Shown here: positions 8,798 through 16,494 of the stretch, one piece after another
Position numbering within the stretch: position 1 is the stretch's first letter
Layout of the letters: the number at the start of each line of letters is the position of its first letter
NCBI GenBank assembly: GCA_026400555.1
Contig: JAPLOW010000139.1
Coordinates: 1-42,905 of the forward strand
Direction: 5' to 3'
Source: Hyphomicrobiales bacterium
GTDB taxonomy: Bacteria > Pseudomonadota > Alphaproteobacteria > Rhizobiales > Beijerinckiaceae
Length of the DNA: 42,905 nt
The notes under the pieces: generated by a model
Database searches by the model: none
What the model was told of the DNA's origin: nothing
What the model saw: only the letters and a program-made list of their open reading frames with translations
Translations under genes and position numbers: made by a program

Positions 8798-9586
8798 ATG
8801 CTGCGCTCGATCATCTTCGTTGCCGCGACCTTGACTGCCGCATCCGCTTCCGCCGCAGATCTTCCCCGTCCGGTGAAGTCGCCCCCCCCGGCGATCGCCC
8901 TGTATGACTGGTCCGGCTTTTATGTCGGCGCCAATATCGGCTACGCCTTCAACAGCCAGAAGTTCACGACGACCGGTACTCCGGCCTTCCAGACCCTGAT
9001 CGCGCCTGGCTTCGTGCCGGGGTCGCTAACAACGACGTTTGGCGGAATACTCGGCGGCGGCCAGATCGGCTTCAACTTCCAGAGAGGCCTGATCGTCGGC
9101 GGCGTTGAGGCCGATTGGCAGCTCGCAAATCTGCGCGAGCGTGAGTCCTTCACCGGCGGTGCCGTGCTCGGCACGCGCCTCAACACCAGCGTCTCGAACC
9201 GGCTGGATTCGCTTGGCACCGTGCGTGGCCGGATCGGCGTTGCGCTGACACAGCGCTGGATTGCCTACGCGACCGGCGGCCTCGCCTTCGGACAGGTGAA
9301 GATCGGTGCACAGGTCGCGGGTGTCGATGCGCCCGCACTGGTCTGGACCGGCGAAACCAACGCGACAAAGACCGGATACGTCGTGGGTGCCGGCTCCGAG
9401 TTTGCGCTGACAGAGAACCTGAGCCTGAAGGCTGAATATCTTTACTACAATCTCGGCAACTCCAGCGTGTCGGCACTCGGCAACGCTGCCGTCCGCGGCG
9501 TTGCCGCTCTCGACGGGATCGACTACGTGGCGCGCACGACCAACGCCGGCAACATCGTGCGTGCCGGCGTCAACTATCGCTTCTGA
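8798..9586 (+). CDS. Outer-membrane beta-barrel protein (Omp25/31-like)
   Basis: A 262-residue outer-membrane protein of the eight-stranded OMP beta-barrel family common in Hyphomicrobiales. A Sec signal peptide ends near residue 20 (ATLTAASASA, then ADLP). The mature start ADLPRPVKSPPP and the first strand WSGFYVGANIGYAF are hallmarks. The barrel pattern continues with VGGVEADWQ, GTVRGRIGVALTQRWIAYATGGLAFG and NLSLKAEYLYYNLG, ending in RAGVNYRF with the C-terminal aromatic needed for BAM insertion. It has its own AT-rich upstream region and is probably monocistronic. Confidence 0.92.
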   Translation: MLRSIIFVAATLTAASASAADLPRPVKSPPPAIALYDWSGFYVGANIGYAFNSQKFTTTGTPAFQTLIAPGFVPGSLTTTFGGILGGGQIGFNFQRGLIVGGVEADWQLANLRERESFTGGAVLGTRLNTSVSNRLDSLGTVRGRIGVALTQRWIAYATGGLAFGQVKIGAQVAGVDAPALVWTGETNATKTGYVVGAGSEFALTENLSLKAEYLYYNLGNSSVSALGNAAVRGVAALDGIDYVARTTNAGNIVRAGVNYRF

Positions 9587-9590
9587 TCGC

Positions 9591-9617
9591 GGCAGGAACC
9601 GCGGTAATCGTCCTGCC
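9591..9617 (+). terminator. Weak hairpin after the outer-membrane protein gene
   Basis: GGCAGGA at 9591-9597 pairs perfectly with TCCTGCC at 9611-9617 around a 13-base loop containing the self-complementary ACCGCGGT. No U-tract follows, so it may be an mRNA-protecting or imperfect terminator hairpin rather than a classical terminator. Confidence 0.35.
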
Positions 9618-9633
9618 ATGACTACGGAGTGAG

Positions 9634-10524
9634 ATGCCAGAGCAGCAGGTCGGCGATTGTGTTGACGGGCTCTTTCGTGGCAAGACCCGTCCCCCGCGCA
9701 TCGCGCCGTTCGGCCCCGAAGTGGGAGATCGCATCGTCGCCCTGACGCTTGCCGAGCCGCCGGTCAAGACGACGCAGTGGACGGGGCGCGCCATGGCGAA
9801 GGCGGCCGGCGTCAGCCTCTCTTATGTCCAGCGCGTCTGGCGCTCGCATGGGCTGCAGCCGCATCCCATTCGCACCTTCAAGCTCTCGAACGATCCGGCC
9901 CTCGCGGCCAAGGTCCGCGACATTGTCGGGCTCTATGTCGATCCGCCCGCTCATGCCGTGGTTCTCTCCATCGACGAGAAGAGCCAGATCCAGGCGCTCG
10001 ACCGTACGTAGCCCGGTCTCCCCATGAAGCGCGGCCGCGCTGGGACCATGACGCATGATTACAAGCGCCACGGCACGACGACACTGTTTGCTGCCCTCAA
10101 CGTGCTCGACGGCAAGGTCGTGGGCCGGTGCATGCAGCGCCATCGCCATCCGGAGTTCATCCGCTTCCTCAACGCGGTGAAGAAAACCGTCCCGGCCACG
10201 AACGCCATGCACGTGATCCTCGACAACCATGCGGCCCACAAGCACCCGAAGGTGATCGCCTGGCTCGCCCGCCACCCGCGCATCACCGTCCACTTCACCC
10301 CAACCAGCGCCTCCTGGCTGAACGCGGTCGAAGGCTTCTTCGCCGCCCTGACCAAGCGCAGGCTCCGGCGGGGCGCTTTCCCCGGCGTCGTCGATCTCCA
10401 GGCCGCCATCAACCGATATCGCGCCGAGCATAACCTCGAACCGAGGCCGTTCCGCTGGACAGCCGATCCAGATGCAATCATCGCGGCAGCGGCAAGAGGC
10501 CATCAGGCGTTGGATCCCATCCAC
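9634..10524 (+). pseudogene. IS630-family transposase, 5'-truncated, with an amber stop
   Basis: The frame encodes most of an IS630 transposase, with VDGLFRGKTRPPR, WTGRAMAKAAGVSLSYVQRVW and all three DDE positions: D in SIDEKSQIQALD, D in [10 protein letters not shown] and E in [11 protein letters not shown] single in-frame TAG at 10009-10011 replaces the Gln of the family segment LDRTQPGLP; both halves are in the same frame. About 65-70 N-terminal residues are missing before VDGL. Homology stops at LDPIH (10524), immediately against an IS66 remnant, so the element's right end is gone. Confidence 0.88.
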
Positions 10525-10525
10525 C

Positions 10526-10690
10526 AGAGGGGTCTGATGGCGCGCCCGGCAGCGTTGTTGGATATCTCCAAGCCCTGCCATTTTCGGGATAGCGGGTCAG
10601 CGCCGTCCAGCGCGAGCGAGTGTAGCGGATGGCTTCGGCCAGGTCGCTCTTGCCGCAAATCTGGGCGCGGGAACGGTCGAGGAATATGGC
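10526..10690 (-). pseudogene. IS66-family transposase C-terminal remnant
   Basis: Minus-strand translation reads [18 protein letters not shown], then [11 protein letters not shown], shifts frame, and continues [15 protein letters not shown]. This is the conserved C-terminal segment of IS66 TnpC transposases (family form ISNNAAERAIRPL). Only about 55 residues remain, with a one-base shift. The homology ends within a base or two of the IS630 fragment, so the two remnants were joined by deletion or recombination. Confidence 0.75.
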
Positions 10691-10704
10691 GACAGCTGTC
10701 ATGA

Positions 10705-10943
10705 TGGGCGGCGTATTGCCCGGCACGCCCTAAACAGATCTTCGGGCATCTGGCGGTGGATGAGTCGCTCGCCCACAGGTGTAGAGAAAAACACGTTTCT
10801 ATTCTTCGCACGACCCCAAAACAAATGCGAAAAACAACGTCTATTTGTGCGGGATTTGGCAATCGACTGGCGCATTCGCAGTTTAAATTTGATCAATTAT
10901 CGTATAGTGATAGCACGTTATTCAGTATCTGGAGATCGTTATC
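10705..10943. promoter_or_regulatory. Gene-free leader of the toxin-antitoxin remnant
   Basis: No gene is recognised here. The last 80 bases are AT-rich and hold a -10-like TATAGT at 10903-10908, with an imperfect TTTAAA 15 bases upstream. TATC and GATA arms flank the TATAGT (TATC-GTATAGT-GATA), which could be an autoregulatory operator as is usual for FitA-type antitoxins. A GGAG ribosome site lies just before the antitoxin ATG at 10944. Confidence 0.3.
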
Positions 10944-11195
10944 ATGGCCGCTGTCACCATCCGCCGTCTCTCCGAAGAGGCGCATCGTGCCCTGAAAGTC
11001 TGTGCGGCACAGCATAATAGCAACGCAGAAGCAGAGATGCGCGCCATTTTGGAAGCTGCCCTCCGCCCCGAAGGCCGGGGTCGTCTCGGCACGGCTTTGT
11101 CGCAGATGAGCCAGCAAATCGGTCTCACCAATGCTGATGTAGAAGCGCTAGAACACGTTTCCGACGCCAGCCCCGCAGAGCCTATGCGCTTCTGA
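10944..11195 (+). CDS. FitA-like ribbon-helix-helix antitoxin
   Basis: An 83-residue DNA-binding antitoxin. The N-terminus AAVTIRRLSEEAHRALKVCAAQHN forms a ribbon-helix-helix, followed by SNAEAEMRAILEAALRPE, the pattern of FitA/VapB-type antitoxins. The C-terminal tail would bind the PIN toxin. The stop overlaps the toxin start (TGATG at 11193-11197), the usual coupled arrangement. The toxin is truncated, so this gene is probably an orphan that might still repress its own promoter or neutralise related toxins elsewhere in the genome. Confidence 0.85.
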   Translation: MAAVTIRRLSEEAHRALKVCAAQHNSNAEAEMRAILEAALRPEGRGRLGTALSQMSQQIGLTNADVEALEHVSDASPAEPMRF

Positions 11196-11346
11196 TGATC
11201 CTGCTGGACAGCAATGTTGTCTCCGAGGCGATGAAGCCCGAGCCGCATCCGCCGGTCCGTGACTGGCTTGATGCACAAGCGCCCGAGACACTGCTCCTTT
11301 CCAGCGCCACCATGGCGGAACTGTTGTTTGGCATCCGCGATCTTCG
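11195..11346 (+). pseudogene. FitB/VapC-like PIN toxin, C-terminally truncated
   Basis: The first about 50 residues match a PIN-domain ribonuclease toxin: MILLDSNVVSEAMKP with the first catalytic Asp, then SSATMAELLFGI with the conserved Glu. After FGIRDLRR homology ends because the plus strand becomes the antisense of a binding-protein remnant. The open frame runs on to 11650 as nonsense. The later catalytic acids are missing, so toxicity should be lost. Confidence 0.82.
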
Positions 11347-11740
11347 CCGGGTCGTTCGCAGGCACCACAATCCAGAACTCGTTGGAGCCGATCAGTTGCC
11401 GTCCGCTCGCCCAACCATCCACCGGCGCGCGCCGTTCGGACGGCGGCGCATGGGCCAGCACCATGTCGACCTTGCGCTCCTTGAGCAGGTTCATGGCTTG
11501 TCCGGAGCCGGCGCGGAACCAAATCACCGAGGCATCATGGCGCCGAACGAAATCTGTGGAGATGGCTTCCAGAAGCCCGCGTTATCCAGGGCTTCCCCTG
11601 GCGAACCGAACCTGATTGGGGTCCCTTCCCCAGACAGCTGTGGGGCGTAGATCCCCGGCCGGAGCGGGGGCCTGCGACATTGCGTCCGAGGCCATCATGG
11701 AAAACGGTGCGGCGAATACGACCATCAAGGTCAACGCATT
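11335..11740 (-). pseudogene. Second tungstate/phosphate-type binding protein, decayed
   Basis: Downstream of tupA on the same strand, the translation shows a signal-like start (RRNALTLMVVFAAPFSMM), then FARGSPG, an in-frame TAA near 11592, and GLLEAISTDFVRRHDASVIWF, RAGSGQAMNLLKERKVDMV, LAHAPPSERRAPVDG and LIGSNEFWIVVPANDPAKIADAK. The order GLLEAI, GSGQAM, DMVLAHAPP, NEFWIV resembles TupA (GLFNHL, GTGQAL, DVVFVHA, NDFVLI), so this is a divergent paralog. It ends near 11340 inside the PIN toxin remnant on the opposite strand. No good start codon remains. It is dead by both a nonsense codon and the loss of its C-terminal half. Confidence 0.75.
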
Positions 11741-11753
11741 ACGTCGGTTGATC

Positions 11754-12632
11754 TCACACCCCCGGCTGCGCGGCGTTAGGGAAGAACAGCTGCTCGCCGT
11801 TTATCTTGTACTCGGCGATAGACTTTTGCCCTTCGGGTCCGACAAGCCAGTCGATGAAGGCCTGCCCATCGGCCTTCTTGACATGCGCGTGCCTGGCCGG
11901 ATTGACGAGGATAACGCCGTACTGGTTGAACAGGCGGCGGTCGCCCTCGACCACGATCTCGAGATCGCCGCGGTTGCGGAAGTTGAGCCAGGTGGCGCGG
12001 TCGGACAGCACATAAGCGTTCATCGCGCCAGAGGTGTTGAGGGCTGCGCCCATGCTCTGGCCAATCTCGCGGTACCACGGGCCTCTTGCCTGCGCGATGT
12101 CGACGCCGGCCGTACGCCAGAGGTTGAGCTCGGCGCTATGCGTGCCCGAATTGTCACCGCGCGAGACGAAGGGCGAGCCCTTTGCCTGGATGGCCTTCAG
12201 CGCAGCAGCGATGTCCTTCGAGCCCTTGACGCCGGCGGGGTCATATTTCGGGCCGATCAGGACGAAGTCATTGTACATCACCGGCTTGCGCTCGACGCCG
12301 AAGCCATCCTCGACGAACTTCACCTCCTGCGAACGGGCATGCACGAAAACCACGTCCGCATCTCCGCGGCGGCCGGTGTCCAGCGCCTGTCCCGTGCCCT
12401 GGCTCACGACGCGAACCTCGATGCCACTCTTTGCCTTGAAGCCCGGGAGCAGGTGATTGAAAAGGCCCGAATCCGTGGTCGATGTTGTCGAGGAAACGGT
12501 AATGAAGCGCGTTTGGGCAGCAGGCGCTACGGTCTGGGCTGGCAGTGGGGCCGTGAGCGTGGCCTGGGCCAGGACGGATGAAGTCAGGGCCAGGCCGAAG
12601 CCAGAAGCCAGAAGGCTGCGTTTGGTCAACAT
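11754..12632 (-). CDS. tupA: Tungstate ABC transporter substrate-binding protein
   Basis: A periplasmic oxyanion-binding protein of about 292 residues. The signal peptide MLTKRSLLASGFGLALTSSV is followed by VSSTTSTTDSGLFNHLLPGF, the TTTS-like ligand loop of TupA proteins. Other family segments are GTGQALDTGRRGDADVVFVHA, VMYNDFVLIGP and SRGDNSGTHSAELNLW. TupA proteins favour tungstate over molybdate, but specificity is inferred from family. An alternative start is GTG 12668, which overlaps the tupC stop (GTGA) and adds 12 residues. It is the last intact gene of tupB-tupC-tupA; a decayed paralog follows. Confidence 0.9.
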   Translation of the reverse strand: MLTKRSLLASGFGLALTSSVLAQATLTAPLPAQTVAPAAQTRFITVSSTTSTTDSGLFNHLLPGFKAKSGIEVRVVSQGTGQALDTGRRGDADVVFVHARSQEVKFVEDGFGVERKPVMYNDFVLIGPKYDPAGVKGSKDIAAALKAIQAKGSPFVSRGDNSGTHSAELNLWRTAGVDIAQARGPWYREIGQSMGAALNTSGAMNAYVLSDRATWLNFRNRGDLEIVVEGDRRLFNQYGVILVNPARHAHVKKADGQAFIDWLVGPEGQKSIAEYKINGEQLFFPNAAQPGV

Positions 12633-12664
12633 GGTCGTATTCTGTCGTTTTTTTGGGATTGGGT

Positions 12665-13384
12665 TCACCAGAGCAGGTCTCCGGCAATGAAGGCGCGGGC
12701 CTCGTTGGAAGACTGACCCGCAAAGACGATTTCGGTCGGCGCGTCGTCGATCAGACGCCCACGGTTTAGAAACAGGATGCGCTGGCTCAGCCGCCGCGCC
12801 TGACCAAGATCATGGGTGGTCATCAGGATGGTCATGCCTTCTGCGGCCAGGCCCGCGATGATTTCCTCGATCTGCCGGGTCGCGCCGGGATCGAGCTGTG
12901 ATGAAGGCTCGTCAAGGAAGAGCACCTCCGGCTCCAGCGCCCAGGCCCGCGCAATAGCGAGGCGCTGCTGCTCGCCGCCCGACATCAGCCGCGCCGGACG
13001 ATCGGCCAGCGCTGCCAGCCCGAAGCGGGCCAGAGCGGCTTCGGCGCGCGACGACGCATCCGCGACGCCGACGGCCCCCAGAGCGTGCATGATGTTGGCC
13101 CGGGTCGACCGTCGCAGCATCACCGGACGCTGGAAGACCATGGCATGGCGGCGGCGGCCCGTGTCAGTGTGCCAGCGGATTGCGCCCGCGCATGGCGCCA
13201 CCAGCCCGTGGCAGAGCCGCAAGGTGAGCGACTTGCCTGCACCGTTCGGGCCGATGATGGCAGTGACGCCGCCGCCGGGCAGCACGAAGCTGACACGATC
13301 CAATAGCCGCTTGCCATCCGCGTCAAACGACAACCCCTGAACCGAGAGTGGCAAGATGCTGGTGATATCCCGCATAGCCGTCAC
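12665..13384 (-). CDS. tupC: Tungstate ABC transporter ATP-binding protein
   Basis: A 239-residue cytoplasmic ATPase. Walker A is IGPNGAGKS, the Q-loop is in AMVFQRPVMLRRS, the signature is MSGGEQQRLAIARAW, Walker B is VLFLDEPSSQLDP and the switch is TTHDLGQ. The Q-loop FQRPVMLRRS pattern is characteristic of the TupC/WtpC-like group. Its ATG overlaps the tupB stop by four bases, and its stop adjoins or overlaps the tupA start, so the three genes form one coupled operon. Confidence 0.9.
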   Translation of the reverse strand: MTAMRDITSILPLSVQGLSFDADGKRLLDRVSFVLPGGGVTAIIGPNGAGKSLTLRLCHGLVAPCAGAIRWHTDTGRRRHAMVFQRPVMLRRSTRANIMHALGAVGVADASSRAEAALARFGLAALADRPARLMSGGEQQRLAIARAWALEPEVLFLDEPSSQLDPGATRQIEEIIAGLAAEGMTILMTTHDLGQARRLSQRILFLNRGRLIDDAPTEIVFAGQSSNEARAFIAGDLLW

Positions 13385-14082
13385 CCCGCGAACCGCGACC
13401 CGATGCGACTCGCGCCATAAGCGGCCGCATTGATCGTCAGCGTCAGTATGATCAGCACGAGGCCTAGCCCCAGTGCCAATGGCAAGTCGCCTTTGGATGT
13501 CTCCAGCGCGATCGAGGTGGTCATGGTGCGCGTATAGCCGGCGATGTTGCCTCCCACGATCAGAACCGCGCCGACCTCCGCGCTCGCCCGCCCAAAACCC
13601 GCAAGCAGGCCGGTGGCCAACGCGAAGCGGCCGTCAAAGATCAGTGTCGGGATGGCACGGACGCCTGTCATGCCCAGCGAGGTCAGGTGCTCGCGGTACT
13701 CGCCCCAGAATTCTTCGAGCGTGCCGCGCGTAAGCGCGATCACGATCGGCAGCACCAGCAGTGTCTGGGCGATCACCATCGCGGTCGGCGTAAACAGCCA
13801 TCCCATGCCACCCAGCGGCCCCGAGCGCGAGAGCAGCAAGAACACGATCAGCCCGGCGACGACCGGCGGCAGGCCCATCAGGGCGTTGACCAGCACGATC
13901 ACGGCGGGTCTGCCCGGAAAACGTGCCAGCGCCAGCCAAGCCCCGAGCGGCACGCCGATGAGCGCAGCCAGCAGGACAGCCGTTAGTGTGACACGCAGCG
14001 ACAGGCCGACGATCTGCAGGAATTGCGGATCGAGCCCGATGATGAGCCCGAAGGCCGCTGCGAAGGCGCTGGAGACGTCCAT
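13381..14082 (-). CDS. tupB: Tungstate ABC transporter permease
   Basis: A 233-residue inner-membrane permease with about five to six hydrophobic helices, starting with GLSLRVTLTAVLLAALIGVPLGAWLAL. The cytoplasmic loop EHLTSLGMTGVRAIPTLIFDGRFALATGLLAGFGRASAEVG is shared by TupB and ModB-like permeases (TLxxARxxALxTGxxxGFGRAxxEVG). It is first in the operon, facing the divergent regulator across a 96-base intergenic region. The length is normal for the family. Confidence 0.9.
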   Translation of the reverse strand: MDVSSAFAAAFGLIIGLDPQFLQIVGLSLRVTLTAVLLAALIGVPLGAWLALARFPGRPAVIVLVNALMGLPPVVAGLIVFLLLSRSGPLGGMGWLFTPTAMVIAQTLLVLPIVIALTRGTLEEFWGEYREHLTSLGMTGVRAIPTLIFDGRFALATGLLAGFGRASAEVGAVLIVGGNIAGYTRTMTTSIALETSKGDLPLALGLGLVLIILTLTINAAAYGASRIGSRFAG

Positions 14083-14127
14083 GGACCCGAACTATGGTGT
14101 TTGCGATTGGCTTTGTTATTGTTTTTC

Positions 14128-14141
14128 TGCATAAAGATGCA
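14128..14141. promoter_or_regulatory. Inverted repeat between tupB and its divergent regulator
   Basis: TGCAT-AAAG-ATGCA is a perfect five-base inverted repeat with a four-base spacer, inside a T-rich stretch in the 96-base divergent region. It lies about 45 bases before tupB and 38 before the regulator ATG, a natural place for an operator controlling both. It does not match the E. coli ModE consensus as I remember it. The assignment rests on position and symmetry only. Confidence 0.4.
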
Positions 14142-14178
14142 AGCTTGGAAATTACGCAGCCAGAAACAGTCAAAAGAC

Positions 14179-15075
14179 ATGCAAGTGTATCTCAATACGG
14201 AGGATGCAGCCCGCTATCTCGGCATCAAGGAGCGCAAGCTTTATGAGTTGGTCGCGACCGGCGGCGTGCCCTGCTCGAAGGTCACCGGCAAGTGGCTGTT
14301 CCCGCAGGCCGCGCTCGACCGCTGGGTCGAGGCCGGCCTCGCCCATCCCGAGGGGTTCCCCCCTCTCGCGCCACCACCGATCATCGGTGGCAGCCATGAC
14401 CCATTGCTGGAATGGACGGCCCGACGTTCGGGCTCCGGCCTTGCGTTGCTCAACGAAGGTTCGAGCGCCGGCCTCGCCAAGCTCGCCCGCAACGAGGTCG
14501 CAATGGCAGCGATCCACATCCATGCTGATGGACCAGTCGGAGCGTCGGACGATAAAGAAAATGTCGCAGCGGCGCGAGCGTTCGCGAAACTGACGGATGC
14601 AGTGGTGATCGGCTTCGCGCGCCGCGATCAGGGTCTGCTGACGGCGATCGGCAACCCGCTCAAGTTGAAAACAATAACAGATGTGATGGCCACCAAGGCC
14701 CGCCTTGGAGTCCGGCCGGTTGGTGCTGGCGCACAGCTGCTGCTGGACAAGCTTATCGGGATGGCTGGCCTCGCACCCGACGGCTTCAACCGGACCAGCA
14801 GCGCTTTCGCCACGGGACAGGACCTTGCCTTCGCCATCCGCGCCAGCGAGATCGATTGCGGAATCGCAACCCGCGCCGTCGCCGCTTCCAACGCGCTCGG
14901 CTTTGTCCCATTGGCCTGGGAACACTTCGATCTTGTGATGCGCCGCCGAACCTATTTCGAGCCAGGACCGCAGAGGCTCTTCGCCCTGATGCGCGAGCCG
15001 GAGTTCCACCGCCATGCCGAACTGCTGACCGGCTACGACATCTCGGATGCCGGCAGTATCCGCTTCAATCGCTGA
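14179..15075 (+). CDS. Excisionase-type HTH regulator with PBP-like sensor domain
   Basis: About 298 residues. The N-terminal MerR/excisionase-like helix-turn-helix (residues about 1-45) reads YLNTEDAARYLGIKERKLYEL followed by GKWLFPQAALDRW. The rest, from IGGSHDPLLEWTARRSGSGLAL to the C-terminus, is a periplasmic-binding-like fold (PBP_like family) kept in the cytoplasm, without a signal peptide. Such fusions occur beside tungstate/molybdate importers and molybdopterin genes. It probably senses the oxyanion or a related ligand and controls the divergent tup operon; that role is inferred. An upstream in-frame ATG at 14137 is less likely because it lies inside the inverted repeat and lacks a ribosome site. 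Confidence 0.85.
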   Translation: MQVYLNTEDAARYLGIKERKLYELVATGGVPCSKVTGKWLFPQAALDRWVEAGLAHPEGFPPLAPPPIIGGSHDPLLEWTARRSGSGLALLNEGSSAGLAKLARNEVAMAAIHIHADGPVGASDDKENVAAARAFAKLTDAVVIGFARRDQGLLTAIGNPLKLKTITDVMATKARLGVRPVGAGAQLLLDKLIGMAGLAPDGFNRTSSAFATGQDLAFAIRASEIDCGIATRAVAASNALGFVPLAWEHFDLVMRRRTYFEPGPQRLFALMREPEFHRHAELLTGYDISDAGSIRFNR

Positions 15076-15310
15076 ATGCCCATGGGCCTGGCTCTCAGCC
15101 AGTATCGAGGATGCGTTGCAGCCGGTATTGGCGGTCGTGCGACCAGTGCCTGTGCGCTGGATGGCGGTCCATGACGCCGTGGGGCTTCGCCTTACAGCCC
15201 CTGTGATCGCGCCGGCCAGTCAGTCACAGCAGACGATTGCGTTGCGCGCCGGGCTGGCGGTCCGTTCAATCGACGTACCGCCGCGCTCGCCGCATGGCGT
15301 CAATGCTGCG
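15047..15310 (+). pseudogene. MoeA-like molybdopterin protein, N-terminal remnant
   Basis: The frame starts at ATG 15047, inside the end of the regulator, and reads SIEDALQPVLAVVRPVPVRW, DAVGLRLTAPVIAPA and IALRAGLAVRSIDVPPRSPHGV. This looks like the first domain of MoeA-type molybdenum insertases (EDALxxVLxxVxPVP...DAxGxVLAxDVxAPA...ALRAG). Homology fades after about 15300 and no MPT-binding domain follows before the next gene. The position behind a tungstate-linked regulator supports the reading. It may be a truncated gene or a short unrecognised paralog. Confidence 0.5.
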
Positions 15311-15391
15311 CGGCCTGAACAAGGCTGGGTTGGGGCGATTTCCAAGACTATTTCGGTTTGTCTGGCAGCACCGCGCTGACGGTCTGGGCGT

Positions 15392-16486
15392 TCAGGAGGC
15401 GAGAAACTGCATCCGGGCTGGCGCCAAAAAGACAGTGACCAGTTCGCCGACCTCGATCAGGCTCGCGCCGCTGCGGAACGGCGCCTCAACGGTGACTTCG
15501 CTGGTGCCGAGCGCCACGCTATAGCGCACGGCCGCACCAAGGAATTCCCGGTGCGAGACCGTTCCGGTCAGCCCGTCGACGTCATCAGCTGCCTTCGCCC
15601 GGTTCAACTCGGCATACTGCGGGCGGAAGACCAGTCGGGCGCCGGGGTCCGCCGGCAACGCCTTCGGGATCGGCAGCCTTGTGCCGCCCTTGATCTCGAA
15701 GACGCGATTCCCGCCATGGGACCGCACATCGCCTTCCAGGATGTTGGCGGCTCCAAGGAAGCCGGCGACGAACAAATTGGCTGGCCGTTCGTAAAGCTCC
15801 ATCGGCGTGCCAACCTGCTGGATGACGCCGTCGTTCATCACCGCAATGCGATCACAGATCGTGTTCGCCTCTTCCTGGTCGTGGGTAACGAAAATGGTTG
15901 TGAGGCCAAGCCGCTGCTGCAGGTCACGCAGTTCGCGCCTGACCTGCACCCGCATCTTGGCGTCGAGATTGGACAAGGGCTCATCGAGCAACAGCACCTT
16001 GGGCTCGATCACCACGGTGCGCGCCACCGCCACGCGCTGCTGCTGGCCGCCTGACAGCTGCGAGGGGCGGCGCTCGGCGAGGTGGGCGAGCCCGACCAGC
16101 TCAAGCGCCGCTTTCACACGGCGGTCGATCTCCGCTTTCGGCAGCTTGCGCTCTTCAAGTCCAAAGGCCACGTTTTTCGCCACCGTCATGTGCGGCCACA
16201 GCGCGTAGGACTGGAAGACCATGCCGACATCCCGCTTCCAGGGCGGCAGGCCGGAGATGTCATCACCGCCGACCATGACGCGCCCGGACTGCGCGACATT
16301 GAACCCGGCGATCAGCCTGAGCAGGGTTGTCTTGCCGCAGCCGGACGGCCCGAGGAAGGCGAAGAACTCACCGGGCCTGACCTCGAGGTTGATGCTCTTC
16401 AGCACATGGGTCGCGCCGTAGGACAGGTTGACGTCCTCGACCAGCACGCTGGCGGCTTTCGCCCGTGTTGCAGCTTCGATGGCCAT
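15392..16486 (-). CDS. Fe3+/organophosphate-type ABC transporter ATP-binding protein
   Basis: A 364-residue ATPase of the PotA/FbpC/AfuC type. Walker A is GPSGCGKTT, the Q-loop [12 protein letters not shown], the signature [15 protein letters not shown], Walker [14 protein letters not shown], and the switch [10 protein letters not shown]-terminal TOBE-like domain (about residues 285-360) contains [11 protein letters not shown]. The start at ATG 16486 is preferred over 16555, which would lie inside the permease gene. It is last in the binding protein-permease-ATPase operon on the minus strand. Confidence 0.9.
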   Translation of the reverse strand: MAIEAATRAKAASVLVEDVNLSYGATHVLKSINLEVRPGEFFAFLGPSGCGKTTLLRLIAGFNVAQSGRVMVGGDDISGLPPWKRDVGMVFQSYALWPHMTVAKNVAFGLEERKLPKAEIDRRVKAALELVGLAHLAERRPSQLSGGQQQRVAVARTVVIEPKVLLLDEPLSNLDAKMRVQVRRELRDLQQRLGLTTIFVTHDQEEANTICDRIAVMNDGVIQQVGTPMELYERPANLFVAGFLGAANILEGDVRSHGGNRVFEIKGGTRLPIPKALPADPGARLVFRPQYAELNRAKAADDVDGLTGTVSHREFLGAAVRYSVALGTSEVTVEAPFRSGASLIEVGELVTVFLAPARMQFLAS

Positions 16487-16494
16487 GGTGCGCC

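Noticed and set aside
10009-10011. Stop-codon recoding to read through the IS630 amber codon
   Set aside because: Different stops (TGA, TAG, TAA) interrupt different remnants in this window, each with other damage as well; ordinary decay explains them, and core genes use all codons normally.
11616-12581. 321-residue plus-strand open frame antisense to tupA
   Set aside because: The minus-strand TupA translation shows full family motifs and a signal peptide; the plus frame is a GC-rich shadow.
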